DNA of 64,000 nucleotides from Salegentibacter sp. R32 (GCF_008692195.1 NZ_RXOM01000044.1:222540-286539), one strand, 5' to 3'; shown: positions 18,873 through 28,970, numbered from the stretch's first letter. Notes: a model not told the origin generated them from the letters alone. Numbers and translations: made by a program.

Positions 18873-21800
18873 ATGAAGTTTAAAATTACAATTTTTCTGT
18901 TGGTATGCTGTGCTTGGGCTTTTGCTCAACAAAAGACTTTTTCTGTTAATTGGGGAGATTGGTATTCATCTTTAGAGGTGGAGGAGGTTTCTGGTCTTTC
19001 GTTATCTTATAATCCTGAAACGAGAAGTTTTCTTTACCAAAGCCAATGGAAGAGTGGTGGTGTTTCTGCCGAAGGGATTTCAGGTGTGAACTATGTTTTG
19101 GCTCCACAATCAGTTTTAGGGAAAGTAAATGTTTCCGAAGTCCCCTCAAAGATAGGATTCAAACTTGAAAATGCTAAAGCCAGAGATGAATCTTATGCTG
19201 TACTGCATTTAAATCCTGTTGTAAAGAGACAAGGAAATGTTTACTTAATAACTTCATTTGTGCTTAATTATCGAAATTCAGTTAGTTCTGCAAGAACTTT
19301 TGATACACCTTCTGTTTCTAATTCTATCTTCGCTACAGGCAATTGGTACAAGTTTTATGTTGAAGAAACAGGTGTTCATAGAATTACGAAAAGTTTTTTG
19401 GGTAATTTAGGGATGAATACTTCTGCTATAAATCCTAATCAACTCAAAATAGTAGGGCATGGAGGTGATATGCTTCCTTTAATAAACGAAGATAATGAAT
19501 ATTACGATCCGCCTGAATTAGCTATTAAAGTTGTAGGTGGTGAAGATGGTAGTTTTGATAATGGTGATTATATTTTATTTTATGGAGAAGCTGTAGATAA
19601 AGGTTGGAGTGAAGAAAATCAGACCAATTTAAATCTGTATGCAGATAAGTCTTACTATTATATAACCGCAGGTGGAGCAAATGGGAATCGGGTTATTGAT
19701 TATATAGAACCTTCTGGTGAAGCAGCGGTAGTCTACAATACATTTGATGATTACCAATATTATGAAGAAGATTTATATAATATTGCTCATGTTGGGAGAA
19801 GATGGTTGGGAGATCGTTACGATATAGAAAATGAGCAATCTTATGATTTTAATTTTCCCAATTTAGTTGCTTCCGAAGATTTAGAAATAGAGGTTTATGC
19901 AGTTGCTGTTTCTGAAATAGCTACTGACATGGAATTTACTGTAGGTGGTGAATCTCGAACCCTCCCTTTTACTTCAATAAATGATAATTTTTTTGGTAGA
20001 GGAACAGGGGCAACTTTTTCTGCTAAGGCTTCCAGTGATAATTTTACAGTAAATGTAATGTATAGTAATAATGGAAATCCTGCAAGCGTTGGCTATTTAG
20101 ATTATATAAACATTTGGGCAAAAAGAGAATTAAATGTAGGCAATCGTCAATTAAAATTTAGAAACAAGGATGCTTCTAATCAGTCGGGTATTGCAGCCTA
20201 CAATTTAAGTAATGCAAATCAAGTTGAAGAAGTGTGGGATGTTACAGATATTGCCCAAGTTAGAAATATTGAAGTTAACCAGCAAAATAACTTTTCTTTT
20301 AAAGCTACTTTAGGACAAGTAAGAGAATATGTGGCTTTGGTTTCATCGGACTATTATACACCGTTAATTGATAACTCATCAGTAAATAATGTAAATATTA
20401 AAGGGGATATTTTTTCTTTTAATGATTCCAATACTATAGATTATTTAATGGTAACCTCCCAAGAACTTTATCAGCAAGCGACACGTTTGGCTGAATTTAG
20501 AAGTAAAAAAGATGATTTGAACATCAAAGTCGTTTTGTTGGAAGATATTTATCAGGAATTCAATTCAGGGAAGCAAGATATTGGAGCAATAAGAAATCTA
20601 ATAAAATATATTTACGATAATGCTGAAAGTCCATCATCACGAATCAAATATGTATGCCTTTTTGGTGATGCTTCGGTAGATTTTAAAAATAGACTTTCCA
20701 ATAATAATAACATCATACCTGTGTATGAGCGGATATTTGGTTATACAGTGGGATCACGTTCTTTAGCTTCTGATGATTTTTATGGGTTGATGGATCCTTC
20801 AGAAGGTAGTTTAGAGCCTGGTTCTAATGGGATGTTAGATATTGCTGTAGGTAGAATTTTAGCAGATAATCCACAAACAGCAAAAATTCTGGTAGATAAA
20901 ATTATCAATTATGATAATAAAGAATCTTATGGGAGATGGCGAAATAATTTTGTGTTAATTTCCGACGATGCAGATGAATCCGGTTCAGCAGGTTATGGCT
21001 TACAAGTAGAATTAGATCAAATTGGAGACGAAATTTCCCAAAATAAACCTTTTATAAATGTGAAAAAAATTCATTCCGACGCTTATCAGCAGGTTTCATC
21101 GTCGGGCGGATTTAGATATCCAGAGGTGAATGAAGCTATTGCTGAAGAAGTAGAGGTTGGAGCTTTAGTGGTGAATTATTTTGGTCATGGAGGGGAGAAT
21201 GGTTTAGCACAAGAAAGGATTGTTACTATTAACGATATAAATAGTTGGAAAAATGAAGATAAATACAACCTGTTTGTTACGGTAACTTGTGAATTTACCC
21301 GCTTCGATAACCCGACAGAATTATCACCAGGGGAATATAACCTGCTAAATGAAAATGGAGGCTCTGCAGCAATGGTTACTACAACTCGTTCTATAAGCGT
21401 ATCTACCGGGACGGATTTTAATCAGCAAATTGCACCATTCCTTTTTAATTATGATGGCGGTGATGATTCAATTGCAGAAGCGGTACGAAAAGCAAAAAAC
21501 GATATAACTAGTGCAGATAAAAGAGTGGTTTTCTATTTTGGAGATCCAGCTATGAAATTGGCAATGCCAGACCCTCAAATTAGATTAACCACCATTAACG
21601 AACAACCTTTCTCTAGGGAAATAGATACACTAAAAGCTTTAAGTAAAGTGAAACTCGGAGGCGAAATTCAAGATTCAGGAGGAAGCTTGCTTTCTAACTA
21701 TAACGGTGAATTATCAACCATAATTTTCGATAAACGCATAGATAGAAGCACGCTTAATAATGATGGAAATGGAGTTTTCGATTTTACTACATTAGGAGAA

Positions 21801-22652
21801 ATCGTCTTTCGTGGTAAAGCATCTGTAACCAATGGAAGGTTTGAATTTGATTTTGTAGTGCCAAAAGATATAGCCGTGCCAGTAGGTGAAGGCCGAATAA
21901 GTTTTTATGCTGAAAAAAATAATGAACTTCAAGATAATAGAGGTTATAATAATGAAATTCTAGTGGGCGGAATAAATGAAAATGCCCCAGAAGACAATTT
22001 AGGTCCCGAAATTCAGTTATATATGAATGATGAAAATTTTGTCTCAGGAGGAATAACCAATAGCTCGCCTTTTCTTTTAGCTAAGTTAAGCGATGAAAAC
22101 GGGATTAACACTGCTAGTGGTATTGGTCATGATTTAGTGGCGATTTTAGATGGAGACGAAACCAACCCATATGTGGTGAACGACTATTATGAAACAGAAC
22201 TTGACGATTATACTCAAGGAACTGTCAACTATAAATTGAGAGATTTGGAAGAAGGCTTACATACATTAACTTTTAAAGCTTGGGATGTTTATAATAATTC
22301 CAGTACTGCAGAAATTCAGTTTAGGGTTACGGGTGATGATGAGTTAAAAATTACAAGAGTGTTGAATTACCCTAATCCATTTAATAATTACACAGAATTT
22401 TGGTTCAATCATAATCGTCCTTTTGAACCCTTGGAAGTTCAAGTACAGGTTTTTACAGTATCCGGTAAAATTGTGTGGACAAAAAGCCAGACCATTACCA
22501 CCGAGGGTTTTTTAGCGAGAGAAATAACCTGGAATGGCAGAGACGATTTTGGAGACGTAATAGGTAAGGGGGTTTATGTATATAAACTAACCGTGAAATC
22601 AACTTTAACAAACAAAAAAGTAGAGAAATTTGAAAAACTAGTCATTCTCTAG
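18873..22652 (+). CDS. porU: Type IX secretion system sortase PorU
   Basis: This 1259-residue exported protein has an N-terminal signal peptide (about residues 1-18, ending CAWAFAQQ). It then has a gingipain-like C25 peptidase domain. The catalytic dyad is visible as H772 in YFGHGGENG and C806 in VTVTCEFTRF, a His-Cys spacing as in gingipains. After Ig-like segments the C-terminus (NYPNPFNNYTEFWF ... GKGVYVYKLTV) is a T9SS type A-like sorting domain. PorU removes the C-terminal signal of T9SS cargo at the cell surface and attaches the cargo to lipopolysaccharide, working with PorV. A TATTTTTG box at 18829-18836 is a candidate -7 element. Confidence 0.95.
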   Translation: MKFKITIFLLVCCAWAFAQQKTFSVNWGDWYSSLEVEEVSGLSLSYNPETRSFLYQSQWKSGGVSAEGISGVNYVLAPQSVLGKVNVSEVPSKIGFKLENAKARDESYAVLHLNPVVKRQGNVYLITSFVLNYRNSVSSARTFDTPSVSNSIFATGNWYKFYVEETGVHRITKSFLGNLGMNTSAINPNQLKIVGHGGDMLPLINEDNEYYDPPELAIKVVGGEDGSFDNGDYILFYGEAVDKGWSEENQTNLNLYADKSYYYITAGGANGNRVIDYIEPSGEAAVVYNTFDDYQYYEEDLYNIAHVGRRWLGDRYDIENEQSYDFNFPNLVASEDLEIEVYAVAVSEIATDMEFTVGGESRTLPFTSINDNFFGRGTGATFSAKASSDNFTVNVMYSNNGNPASVGYLDYINIWAKRELNVGNRQLKFRNKDASNQSGIAAYNLSNANQVEEVWDVTDIAQVRNIEVNQQNNFSFKATLGQVREYVALVSSDYYTPLIDNSSVNNVNIKGDIFSFNDSNTIDYLMVTSQELYQQATRLAEFRSKKDDLNIKVVLLEDIYQEFNSGKQDIGAIRNLIKYIYDNAESPSSRIKYVCLFGDASVDFKNRLSNNNNIIPVYERIFGYTVGSRSLASDDFYGLMDPSEGSLEPGSNGMLDIAVGRILADNPQTAKILVDKIINYDNKESYGRWRNNFVLISDDADESGSAGYGLQVELDQIGDEISQNKPFINVKKIHSDAYQQVSSSGGFRYPEVNEAIAEEVEVGALVVNYFGHGGENGLAQERIVTINDINSWKNEDKYNLFVTVTCEFTRFDNPTELSPGEYNLLNENGGSAAMVTTTRSISVSTGTDFNQQIAPFLFNYDGGDDSIAEAVRKAKNDITSADKRVVFYFGDPAMKLAMPDPQIRLTTINEQPFSREIDTLKALSKVKLGGEIQDSGGSLLSNYNGELSTIIFDKRIDRSTLNNDGNGVFDFTTLGEIVFRGKASVTNGRFEFDFVVPKDIAVPVGEGRISFYAEKNNELQDNRGYNNEILVGGINENAPEDNLGPEIQLYMNDENFVSGGITNSSPFLLAKLSDENGINTASGIGHDLVAILDGDETNPYVVNDYYETELDDYTQGTVNYKLRDLEEGLHTLTFKAWDVYNNSSTAEIQFRVTGDDELKITRVLNYPNPFNNYTEFWFNHNRPFEPLEVQVQVFTVSGKIVWTKSQTITTEGFLAREITWNGRDDFGDVIGKGVYVYKLTVKSTLTNKKVEKFEKLVIL

Positions 22653-22692
22653 TTTAAATAAAAATATATCTTTGCCAAACATTTAATAATTT

Positions 22693-23862
22693 ATGAAAAA
22701 GACGTTTATATTATTGTTAGGATTTGTATTTATTTCAAATTATATAATTGCCCAAGAAGATTCCGAGGCACCTACAATTTCTGATAGAGTAATTACAACA
22801 GCAGTCCCTTTTCTGCTGATTTCAGGAGATGCTAGAGCTTCTGGTATGGGGGATCAAGGAGTGGCAACCTCTCCAGATGCATTTTCACAACAATGGAACC
22901 CAGCAAAATTTGCTTTTGCTGAAATTCAAAATGGAGTAGGAGTTTCTTATGTACCGTATTTGAGAGAATTGGTTACTGATATCAATATTGGAGTGCTTAC
23001 CTATTATAACAGGTTAAATGAAAAGAGTGCCGTGGCGGGAAGTCTTCGTTATTTCGGTCAGGGAGAAGTAGAATTAAGACAGACCCCTGATGAAGAACCT
23101 TATATAGAACAACCTAATGAATTTGCTGTAGATCTTACTTATGCCTTAAGATTAAGTGAGCGTTTTTCAATGGCGGTTACCGGTCGGTATATTAGATCCG
23201 ATCTTAAAATTGGATATGGTACTGGAGATGGAAGTGCGGCGAACTCTATTGGTGCAGATATTTCAGCATTTTATCAAAGTGAGGAAATAGCCTATAGCGA
23301 CTTCGATGGTCGTTGGCGAGGTGGAATTAATGTTTCAAATATTGGTCCTAAAATAAAATATGATGATAGCGGTCAGGAAAACTTTATTCCCACCAACTTT
23401 AAAGCTGGATTAGGTTTTGATTTTATTTTAGATGGGGATAATACGGTAGGGGTTTATGGTGAAATGAACAAATTATTAGTACCAACTCCTACAGATTCTA
23501 ATGGAGATAATAGAATTACAAATGATGACGATTGGTACGATGAAAGCTCAATTGGAGCTATTTTCTCCTCTTGGGGAGATGCGCCCGGAGGTTTCAGTGA
23601 AGAATTAAAAGAAATAACTTGGTCGCTTGGTGCTGAATATTGGTACAGAGAAAGCTTTGCTTTTAGAGTAGGTTATTTTAATGAAAGTGAAGAAAAGGGA
23701 TTTAGAAAGTTTTTAACCTTAGGTGCTGGTTTTAAATACAATGCCATTAATATTGATGCTTCATATTTATTTTCAACAGCAAAGGCGGTAACCAATCCTT
23801 TAGAAGGAAGTTTAAGGTTTAGTTTATCATTTAACTTCGGAGAAGATTATAATGAATATTAA
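22693..23862 (+). CDS. porV: Type IX secretion outer-membrane protein PorV (LptO)
   Basis: The 389-residue beta-barrel protein has a signal peptide (about residues 1-20, IISNYIIAQ region). It shows the PorV hallmark near the N-terminus: LLISGDARASGMGDQGVATSPDAF followed by QQWNPAKFAF. Alternating beta strands run to an aromatic-rich C-terminus (RFSLSFNFGEDYNEY). PorV binds the C-terminal domains of T9SS substrates and shuttles them to PorU. It lies 40 bp after porU, with a possible -7 box TATCTTTG at 22667-22674. Confidence 0.95.
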   Translation: MKKTFILLLGFVFISNYIIAQEDSEAPTISDRVITTAVPFLLISGDARASGMGDQGVATSPDAFSQQWNPAKFAFAEIQNGVGVSYVPYLRELVTDINIGVLTYYNRLNEKSAVAGSLRYFGQGEVELRQTPDEEPYIEQPNEFAVDLTYALRLSERFSMAVTGRYIRSDLKIGYGTGDGSAANSIGADISAFYQSEEIAYSDFDGRWRGGINVSNIGPKIKYDDSGQENFIPTNFKAGLGFDFILDGDNTVGVYGEMNKLLVPTPTDSNGDNRITNDDDWYDESSIGAIFSSWGDAPGGFSEELKEITWSLGAEYWYRESFAFRVGYFNESEEKGFRKFLTLGAGFKYNAINIDASYLFSTAKAVTNPLEGSLRFSLSFNFGEDYNEY

Positions 23863-23890
23863 GCTTTAAAAAGTTATAAAAGTTTTAAAT

Positions 23891-23922
23891 AAAAGTGCCG
23901 AATTTTAATTCGGTACTTTTTT
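23891..23922 (+). terminator. Terminator after porV
   Basis: AAAGTGCCGAATT (23892-23904) pairs with AATTCGGTACTTT (23907-23919) with one G-U pair, followed by a T run. It lies inside the frame of an upstream cdd start and so argues against that start. Confidence 0.85.
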
Positions 23923-23951
23923 GTTTTATATTGTTTGGTAATTCAATCTAT

Positions 23952-24434
23952 ATGACAGAAAAAGAAATTAAAACAAGCTATTTCATCTATGATAATTTAG
24001 AAGAACTAGAAGCAGGAGACCAAAAGCTCATGCAAAAGGCTTGTGAAATTAGAGATAAAGCTTACGCCCCATATTCTAAATTTATGGTTGGAGCTGCCAT
24101 TCAGTTAGAAAACGGAGAAATAATTACCGGAAATAATCAAGAAAACGCAGCTTACCCTTCAGGATTATGTGCGGAAAGAAATGCAATTTATCAAGCGGGA
24201 GCACAATTTCCTGACGAGAAAATTTTGAGGATCGCTATTTCTGTAAAATCACAAAATAAAAAAGTAATTGTTCCCGCTCCACCCTGCGGAGCATGTAGGC
24301 AAGCCATCGCAGAATACGAATTTAAACAAGAATCCCCCATCAAAATTATGTTCATGGCAGAAATTGGTAAGGTAATTCAGGTTAACTCCCTTTTAGATAT
24401 ACTGCCTTTAGCTTTCGATAGTAGCTATTTATAA
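23952..24434 (+). CDS. cdd: Cytidine deaminase
   Basis: Zinc-dependent cytidine deaminase of 160 residues, converting cytidine/deoxycytidine to uridine/deoxyuridine for pyrimidine salvage. The motifs are PSGLCAERNAIYQ (the Cys ligand and proton-shuttling Glu) and PAPPCGACRQAIAEY (the CxxC zinc ligands). Early AYAPYSKFMVGAAI is typical of the homotetrameric family. The start at 23952 (MTEKEIK) was chosen because a longer frame from 23895 would run through the porV terminator. The gene order porV-cdd-pdhA is common in flavobacteria. Confidence 0.93.
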   Translation: MTEKEIKTSYFIYDNLEELEAGDQKLMQKACEIRDKAYAPYSKFMVGAAIQLENGEIITGNNQENAAYPSGLCAERNAIYQAGAQFPDEKILRIAISVKSQNKKVIVPAPPCGACRQAIAEYEFKQESPIKIMFMAEIGKVIQVNSLLDILPLAFDSSYL

Positions 24435-24536
24435 AATCATCTCTATAATTAATCAAAAAGAGTTTTCTCATTAAGACTTATTATTTTATTTTTGTACTTC
24501 GCAATTTTTTTTTAGCGCGTAAATAATTAGAAATTC

Positions 24537-25535
24537 ATGAAGAAAATAACCAAAGACACTTACCTGAATTGGTACGAAGAAATGCTCTTCTGGCGCAAAT
24601 TCGAAGACAAACTAGCTCAAGTATATATTCAACAAAAAGTAAGAGGTTTCTTGCACCTTTATAATGGTCAAGAAGCGATTTTAGCCGGTGCACTCCATGC
24701 AATGGAAATTGGCAAAGACCGCATGATTACCGCTTACCGTAACCACGTGCAGCCCATTGGTTTAGGAGTAGATCCTAAAAGAGTAATGGCAGAACTTTAC
24801 GGGAAAGGTACCGGAACATCTATGGGACTTGGCGGTTCTATGCACATTTTTTCTAAAGAACATAATTTCTTTGGTGGTCACGGTATCGTTGGTGGGCAAA
24901 TCCCACTTGGTGCTGGGATGGCATTTGGAGATAAATACTTCAAAAGAGATAATGTAACCCTTTGTTTCTTTGGTGATGGTGCTGCAAGACAAGGTACTTT
25001 GCACGAAACGTTCAACATGGCAATGAATTGGAAATTACCGGTTGTTTTCTGTGTTGAAAACAATGGATATGCTATGGGTACTTCAGTAAAAAGAACTGCA
25101 AGTCACGAAGATATTTGGAAGCTAGGTTTAGGGTACGAAATGCCTTGTGGCCCGGTAGATGCGATGAATCCTGAGAAAGTAGCTGAAGCTATGGATGAAG
25201 CTATTGCGCGTGCTCGTTCAGGAGAGGGGCCTACCTTTTTAGACTTAAAAACCTATCGTTACAGAGGGCACTCGATGAGTGATGCTCAAAAATATAGAAC
25301 CAAAGACGAGGTAAAAGAATATCAAAAAATTGACCCTATTACCCAAGTCTTAGATAAGATTAAAGAAAACGAGTGGGCTTCCGAAGACGAAATAAAGAAA
25401 ATCGATAAACGCGTTAAAGACCGAGTCAAAGAATGCGAGAAATTTGCAGATGAGTCAGATTTCCCGGAAAAGAATATTATGTACGACGTAGTTTACGAAC
25501 AAGAAGATTATCCGTTTTTACCTCATAAATTATAA
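24537..25535 (+). CDS. pdhA: Pyruvate dehydrogenase E1 component, alpha subunit
   Basis: The 332-residue thiamine-diphosphate enzyme subunit has the cofactor motif GDGAARQGTLHE ... VVFCVENN (GDG to NN). MITAYRNHVQPIGLG and the E1-alpha phosphorylation-loop region TYRYRGHSMSDAQKYRT are also present. With the beta subunit it decarboxylates pyruvate and acetylates the lipoyl group of E2. The E2 gene follows after 8 bp, but no E1-beta gene is in the window, so it must be encoded elsewhere. Candidate -7 box TATTTTTG at 24487-24494. Confidence 0.94.
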   Translation: MKKITKDTYLNWYEEMLFWRKFEDKLAQVYIQQKVRGFLHLYNGQEAILAGALHAMEIGKDRMITAYRNHVQPIGLGVDPKRVMAELYGKGTGTSMGLGGSMHIFSKEHNFFGGHGIVGGQIPLGAGMAFGDKYFKRDNVTLCFFGDGAARQGTLHETFNMAMNWKLPVVFCVENNGYAMGTSVKRTASHEDIWKLGLGYEMPCGPVDAMNPEKVAEAMDEAIARARSGEGPTFLDLKTYRYRGHSMSDAQKYRTKDEVKEYQKIDPITQVLDKIKENEWASEDEIKKIDKRVKDRVKECEKFADESDFPEKNIMYDVVYEQEDYPFLPHKL

Positions 25536-25543
25536 AAAATATT

Positions 25544-27220
25544 ATGGCTGAAGTAATTAAAATGCCACGCCTTAGTGACACTATGGAAGAAGGAGTTGTT
25601 GCGCAATGGCTAAAGAAAAAAGGAGATAAAGTAGAAGAAGGTGATATTTTAGCTGAAATTGAAACCGATAAAGCTACCATGGAGTTTGAGTCTTTCTACG
25701 AAGGAACATTGCTTCATATTGGTGTAGAAGAAGGAGATGGAGCTCCGGTTGATGCCTTATTAGCAATTATTGGTGAAGAAGGTGAGGATATTTCAGACCT
25801 AATCGATGGTAAAGGCGAAGACAAATCTGAAGATAAAAAAGAAACGGAAGAAAAAGAAGAAGAAAGTTCTGATGAAGAAGAATCTTCTGAAAATGACAAT
25901 TCTTCTGATGATGATGCTGAAATTCCAGAAGGCGTAGAAATTATCACTATGCCACGTCTTTCTGATACTATGGAAGAAGGCACCGTTGCTTCTTGGTTGA
26001 AAAAAGAAGGAGATGAAGTAGAAGAAGGTGATATTTTAGCTGAAATCGAAACCGATAAGGCTACGATGGAATTTGAGTCATTCTATTCTGGGACTTTATT
26101 ACACATTGGTATCGAGGAAGGAGATGGAGCTCCGGTAGATTCATTGTTAGCTATTATTGGTCCTGAAGGAACCGATGTTTCAGCATTTTTAGATAAAGCC
26201 AAATCTGGAGGAAAACCTTCAGGTAAGAAAAAATCAGACTCTTCTTCAGATAGTAAAGAATCAAAAGAAGAATCTTCAGCAAGTTCTTCCAGTTCCTCAG
26301 AAAGTTCAAGTTCAGAAGGAAAAGATGGCGGAAGAATATTTGCTTCTCCACTAGCCAAGAAAATGGCAGAAGAAAGGGGAATCGATTTAAGTGAGGTAAA
26401 CGGTTCCGGTGAAAACGGAAGAATCGTTAAAAAAGATATCGAAGACTTTAAGCCGTCAGAAAAATCTGCTCCGGCAGCGAAAAAAGAAGAAAAAGCTTCA
26501 GATGCTCCGGCAGTTCAAACTTATACGCCTGCGGGAGAAGAAAGTTTTGAAGAAATTAAAAACTCGCAAATGCGTAAAACCATTGCGAAACGTCTTTCAG
26601 AATCTAAATTCAATGCTCCCCATTACTACTTAACGATTGAAGTAGATATGGAAAATGCAATGGCTTCCAGAAAGCAAATTAATGAGATGCCAGACGTAAA
26701 AGTATCTTTTAACGATATGGTTATCAAAGCTTCTGCAATGGCATTGCGTAAACATCCACAAGTAAATTCTACTTGGACTGCTGATAATATGAAGATAGCC
26801 AAGCATATTCATATGGGAGTGGCTGTTGCTGTAGATGAAGGATTAGTAGTACCGGTGTTAAAGTTTGCAGACCAAATGCAAATGACGCAAATTGGAGCAA
26901 ATGTTAAGGAACTTGCCGGAAAAGCACGTAACAAAAAACTTCAACCAAAAGAAATGGAAGGCAGTACCTTTACTGTTTCTAACTTAGGAATGTTCGGTAT
27001 TCAGGAGTTTACAAGTATTATCAATCAACCCAACTCTGCAATTTTATCAGTCGGAGCTATCGTTGAAAAACCGGTAGTGAAAAACGGACAAATTGTAGTT
27101 GGCCATACGATGAAATTGACATTGGCTTGTGACCATAGAACGGTTGATGGTGCTACAGGAGCTCAGTTTTTACAAACTTTAAGAACTTATTTGGAGAATC
27201 CGGTAACTATGCTGGCCTAA
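25544..27220 (+). CDS. pdhC: Pyruvate dehydrogenase E2, dihydrolipoamide acetyltransferase
   Basis: The domain order is clear over 558 residues. Lipoyl domain 1 carries lipoyl-Lys43 in ETDKATMEFES, then an acidic Ser/Glu/Asp linker. Lipoyl domain 2 is nearly identical, with Lys172 in the same motif. A Ser-rich linker leads to the E3-binding domain at about residues 265-302 (FASPLAKKMAEERGIDLSEV, GENGRIVKKDIEDF). The acetyltransferase domain has the active-site DHRTVDG with His531. It moves acetyl groups to CoA in the PDH complex core. It lies 8 bp after pdhA and ends in a strong terminator. Confidence 0.96.
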   Translation: MAEVIKMPRLSDTMEEGVVAQWLKKKGDKVEEGDILAEIETDKATMEFESFYEGTLLHIGVEEGDGAPVDALLAIIGEEGEDISDLIDGKGEDKSEDKKETEEKEEESSDEEESSENDNSSDDDAEIPEGVEIITMPRLSDTMEEGTVASWLKKEGDEVEEGDILAEIETDKATMEFESFYSGTLLHIGIEEGDGAPVDSLLAIIGPEGTDVSAFLDKAKSGGKPSGKKKSDSSSDSKESKEESSASSSSSSESSSSEGKDGGRIFASPLAKKMAEERGIDLSEVNGSGENGRIVKKDIEDFKPSEKSAPAAKKEEKASDAPAVQTYTPAGEESFEEIKNSQMRKTIAKRLSESKFNAPHYYLTIEVDMENAMASRKQINEMPDVKVSFNDMVIKASAMALRKHPQVNSTWTADNMKIAKHIHMGVAVAVDEGLVVPVLKFADQMQMTQIGANVKELAGKARNKKLQPKEMEGSTFTVSNLGMFGIQEFTSIINQPNSAILSVGAIVEKPVVKNGQIVVGHTMKLTLACDHRTVDGATGAQFLQTLRTYLENPVTMLA

Positions 27221-27241
27221 ATCAAATAAATTAATAAAAAT

Positions 27242-27271
27242 AAAATCCCGTTAAACCAACGGGATTTTTTT
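27242..27271 (+). terminator. Terminator after the pdhA-pdhC operon
   Basis: AAAATCCCGTT (27242-27252) pairs perfectly with AACGGGATTTT (27258-27268) across a 5-base loop, followed by T residues. Confidence 0.9.
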
Positions 27272-27281
27272 ATATTTAAAT

Positions 27282-28280
27282 ATGAAGAAATTTTTACTCT
27301 ACTTAGCACTGCCCGCCGTCATTTATTCTTGTGGTGAAGCAAAAAGCAGCGAAAAAGAAAAGTCGGTTACAAAGCAAACTGAACAGCCAGAGCAATCAAT
27401 TGCAATTACTCAGGAATCCATTAAAGAATCGTTGAATTATCTATCTTCAGATGAATTACAAGGAAGGAAATTTGGAACAGAGGGAATTGAAAAAGCAGCG
27501 AATTATATTCAAAAGCAATTTAAGAAAGCTGATTTGAAGCCTTATTTTTCAACCTATCGAGATAGTTTTACCCACAACGGCAAAACCGGATACAATATGG
27601 TAGGCTTTAAAGAAGGAAATGATCCTCAACTAAAAAATGAGATTATTGTTTTGGGAGCTCATTACGACCATATTGGGATAGTTCCGGAAAGCAAACAAGT
27701 GAACGGAGATTCTATTGCCAATGGTGCCAATGATAATGCTGCAGGAACCGTTTCTATTTTAGAATTGGCGAAGCAATTTTCAACAAAAGAAACCAAACGA
27801 AGCTTGATGTTTGTCCTTTTTTCTGCTGAAGAAGAAGGTTTGATAGGTTCCAAACATTTAGCGGAACGTTTAGCAAAAGAGAAAGCATCAATTTATGTGA
27901 TGCTGAATTTTGAAATGATTGGTGTTCCGTTAGAAAACACCAGTTATTCGGCTTATTTAACCGGTTTTGAAGAATCAAACCTAGCTGAAAAATTTAATGA
28001 ATATGCCGATGCTGAAGTATTCGGTTTTTTTGAAAAGGCAAAGGAATTTCAGCTATTCAAAAGAAGTGATAACTATCCCTTTTATCAAGAAATGAAGGTT
28101 CCGGCGCAGACTTTATGTACGTTCGATTTTTCAAATTATCCTTATTACCATCACGTAGATGATGAAGCCAAACTAATGGATGTTTCCCATATGAAAAACT
28201 TAATAGATAAAGTAATTCCGGGTATCGAAGGAATGGCGAATTCTACCGAAAAAGAAATTCAACTGAACGAAAACAACTAA
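27282..28280 (+). CDS. M28-family metallopeptidase lipoprotein
   Basis: The 332-residue protein has a lipoprotein signal peptide with lipidated Cys17 (PAVIYSC). It has the zinc aminopeptidase core of family M28: GAHYDHIG, NGANDNAAGTVSILELA, SAEEEGLIGSKHLAE and a late HHVDDEAKLMD that supplies the last metal ligand. Family knowledge suggests cleavage of N-terminal residues from extracellular peptides; the specificity is unknown. The ATG sits only 11 bp past the PDH terminator, so its promoter must overlap that hairpin or transcription reads through. It heads a five-gene run with gaps of 0-9 bp. Confidence 0.9.
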   Translation: MKKFLLYLALPAVIYSCGEAKSSEKEKSVTKQTEQPEQSIAITQESIKESLNYLSSDELQGRKFGTEGIEKAANYIQKQFKKADLKPYFSTYRDSFTHNGKTGYNMVGFKEGNDPQLKNEIIVLGAHYDHIGIVPESKQVNGDSIANGANDNAAGTVSILELAKQFSTKETKRSLMFVLFSAEEEGLIGSKHLAERLAKEKASIYVMLNFEMIGVPLENTSYSAYLTGFEESNLAEKFNEYADAEVFGFFEKAKEFQLFKRSDNYPFYQEMKVPAQTLCTFDFSNYPYYHHVDDEAKLMDVSHMKNLIDKVIPGIEGMANSTEKEIQLNENN

Positions 28281-28289
28281 TCGCTCTTT

Positions 28290-28970
28290 ATGAAAAGAAT
28301 TATTATTACAGGTACAAGCCGGGGAATAGGTTTTGAAATGGTTCAGCTTTTGGCTCAGCAAGATTTTGAAATTCTGGCGTTGTCAAGAAACGAACAGCCT
28401 GTAAAGGATTTAAATTTAGCAAATGTCACTGCTTTACCTTTTGACCTTTCTTCCGCAGACGATTTAACTAAAGTAGAAGCCTTTTTAAAGGAAAACTGGA
28501 AAAGTGTGGATGTGTTAATTAATAATGCTGGAAAGTTAGTCAACAAAAATTTTGAAGAAATCACTTCAGAAGAATTAGTGGCAGTTTATCAAACCAATAC
28601 ATTAGGTGCTTTTCAATTAACACAAAAAGTAGTTTCATTTATGAAAACCGATGGACACGTGGTGAATATTAGCACAATGGGTGGTGTTCAGGGAAGTGTG
28701 AAATTTCCCGGATTGGCAGCTTACAGTTCAAGTAAAGCAGCAATGATTACTTTAACTGAACTATTGGCGGAAGAATATAAAGAAAAAGGACCGGCATTTA
28801 ATGTCTTGGCGTTAGGGGCTGTAAAAACCGAAATGTTGGAAGAAGCATTTCCTGGTTACGAGCCACCAACAACAGCACGGGAAATGGCAGCATATATTGT
28901 TGATTTTGCTTTGACGGGAAATAAATATTATAATGGTAAATTGCTTCAGGTATCAAATTCGACTCCATAA
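28290..28970 (+). CDS. SDR-family oxidoreductase
   Basis: A classical short-chain dehydrogenase/reductase of 226 residues. It has the NAD(P) motif TGTSRGIGFEMV, NNAG in DVLINNAGKL, the catalytic serine region NISTMGG and the catalytic pair YSSSKAA. Substrate cannot be predicted. It lies 9 bp after the M28 peptidase gene and directly abuts the SprT-like gene, so the genes are co-transcribed. Confidence 0.93.
   Translation: MKRIIITGTSRGIGFEMVQLLAQQDFEILALSRNEQPVKDLNLANVTALPFDLSSADDLTKVEAFLKENWKSVDVLINNAGKLVNKNFEEITSEELVAVYQTNTLGAFQLTQKVVSFMKTDGHVVNISTMGGVQGSVKFPGLAAYSSSKAAMITLTELLAEEYKEKGPAFNVLALGAVKTEMLEEAFPGYEPPTTAREMAAYIVDFALTGNKYYNGKLLQVSNSTP

Noticed and set aside
23895..23951. Longer N-terminus for cytidine deaminase
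   Set aside because: This stretch contains the porV terminator hairpin, and the family starts near MTEKEIK at 23952.
25544..27220. The two near-identical lipoyl segments as an assembly duplication
   Set aside because: Two or three lipoyl domains are normal for E2, the linkers differ, and the frame is intact.
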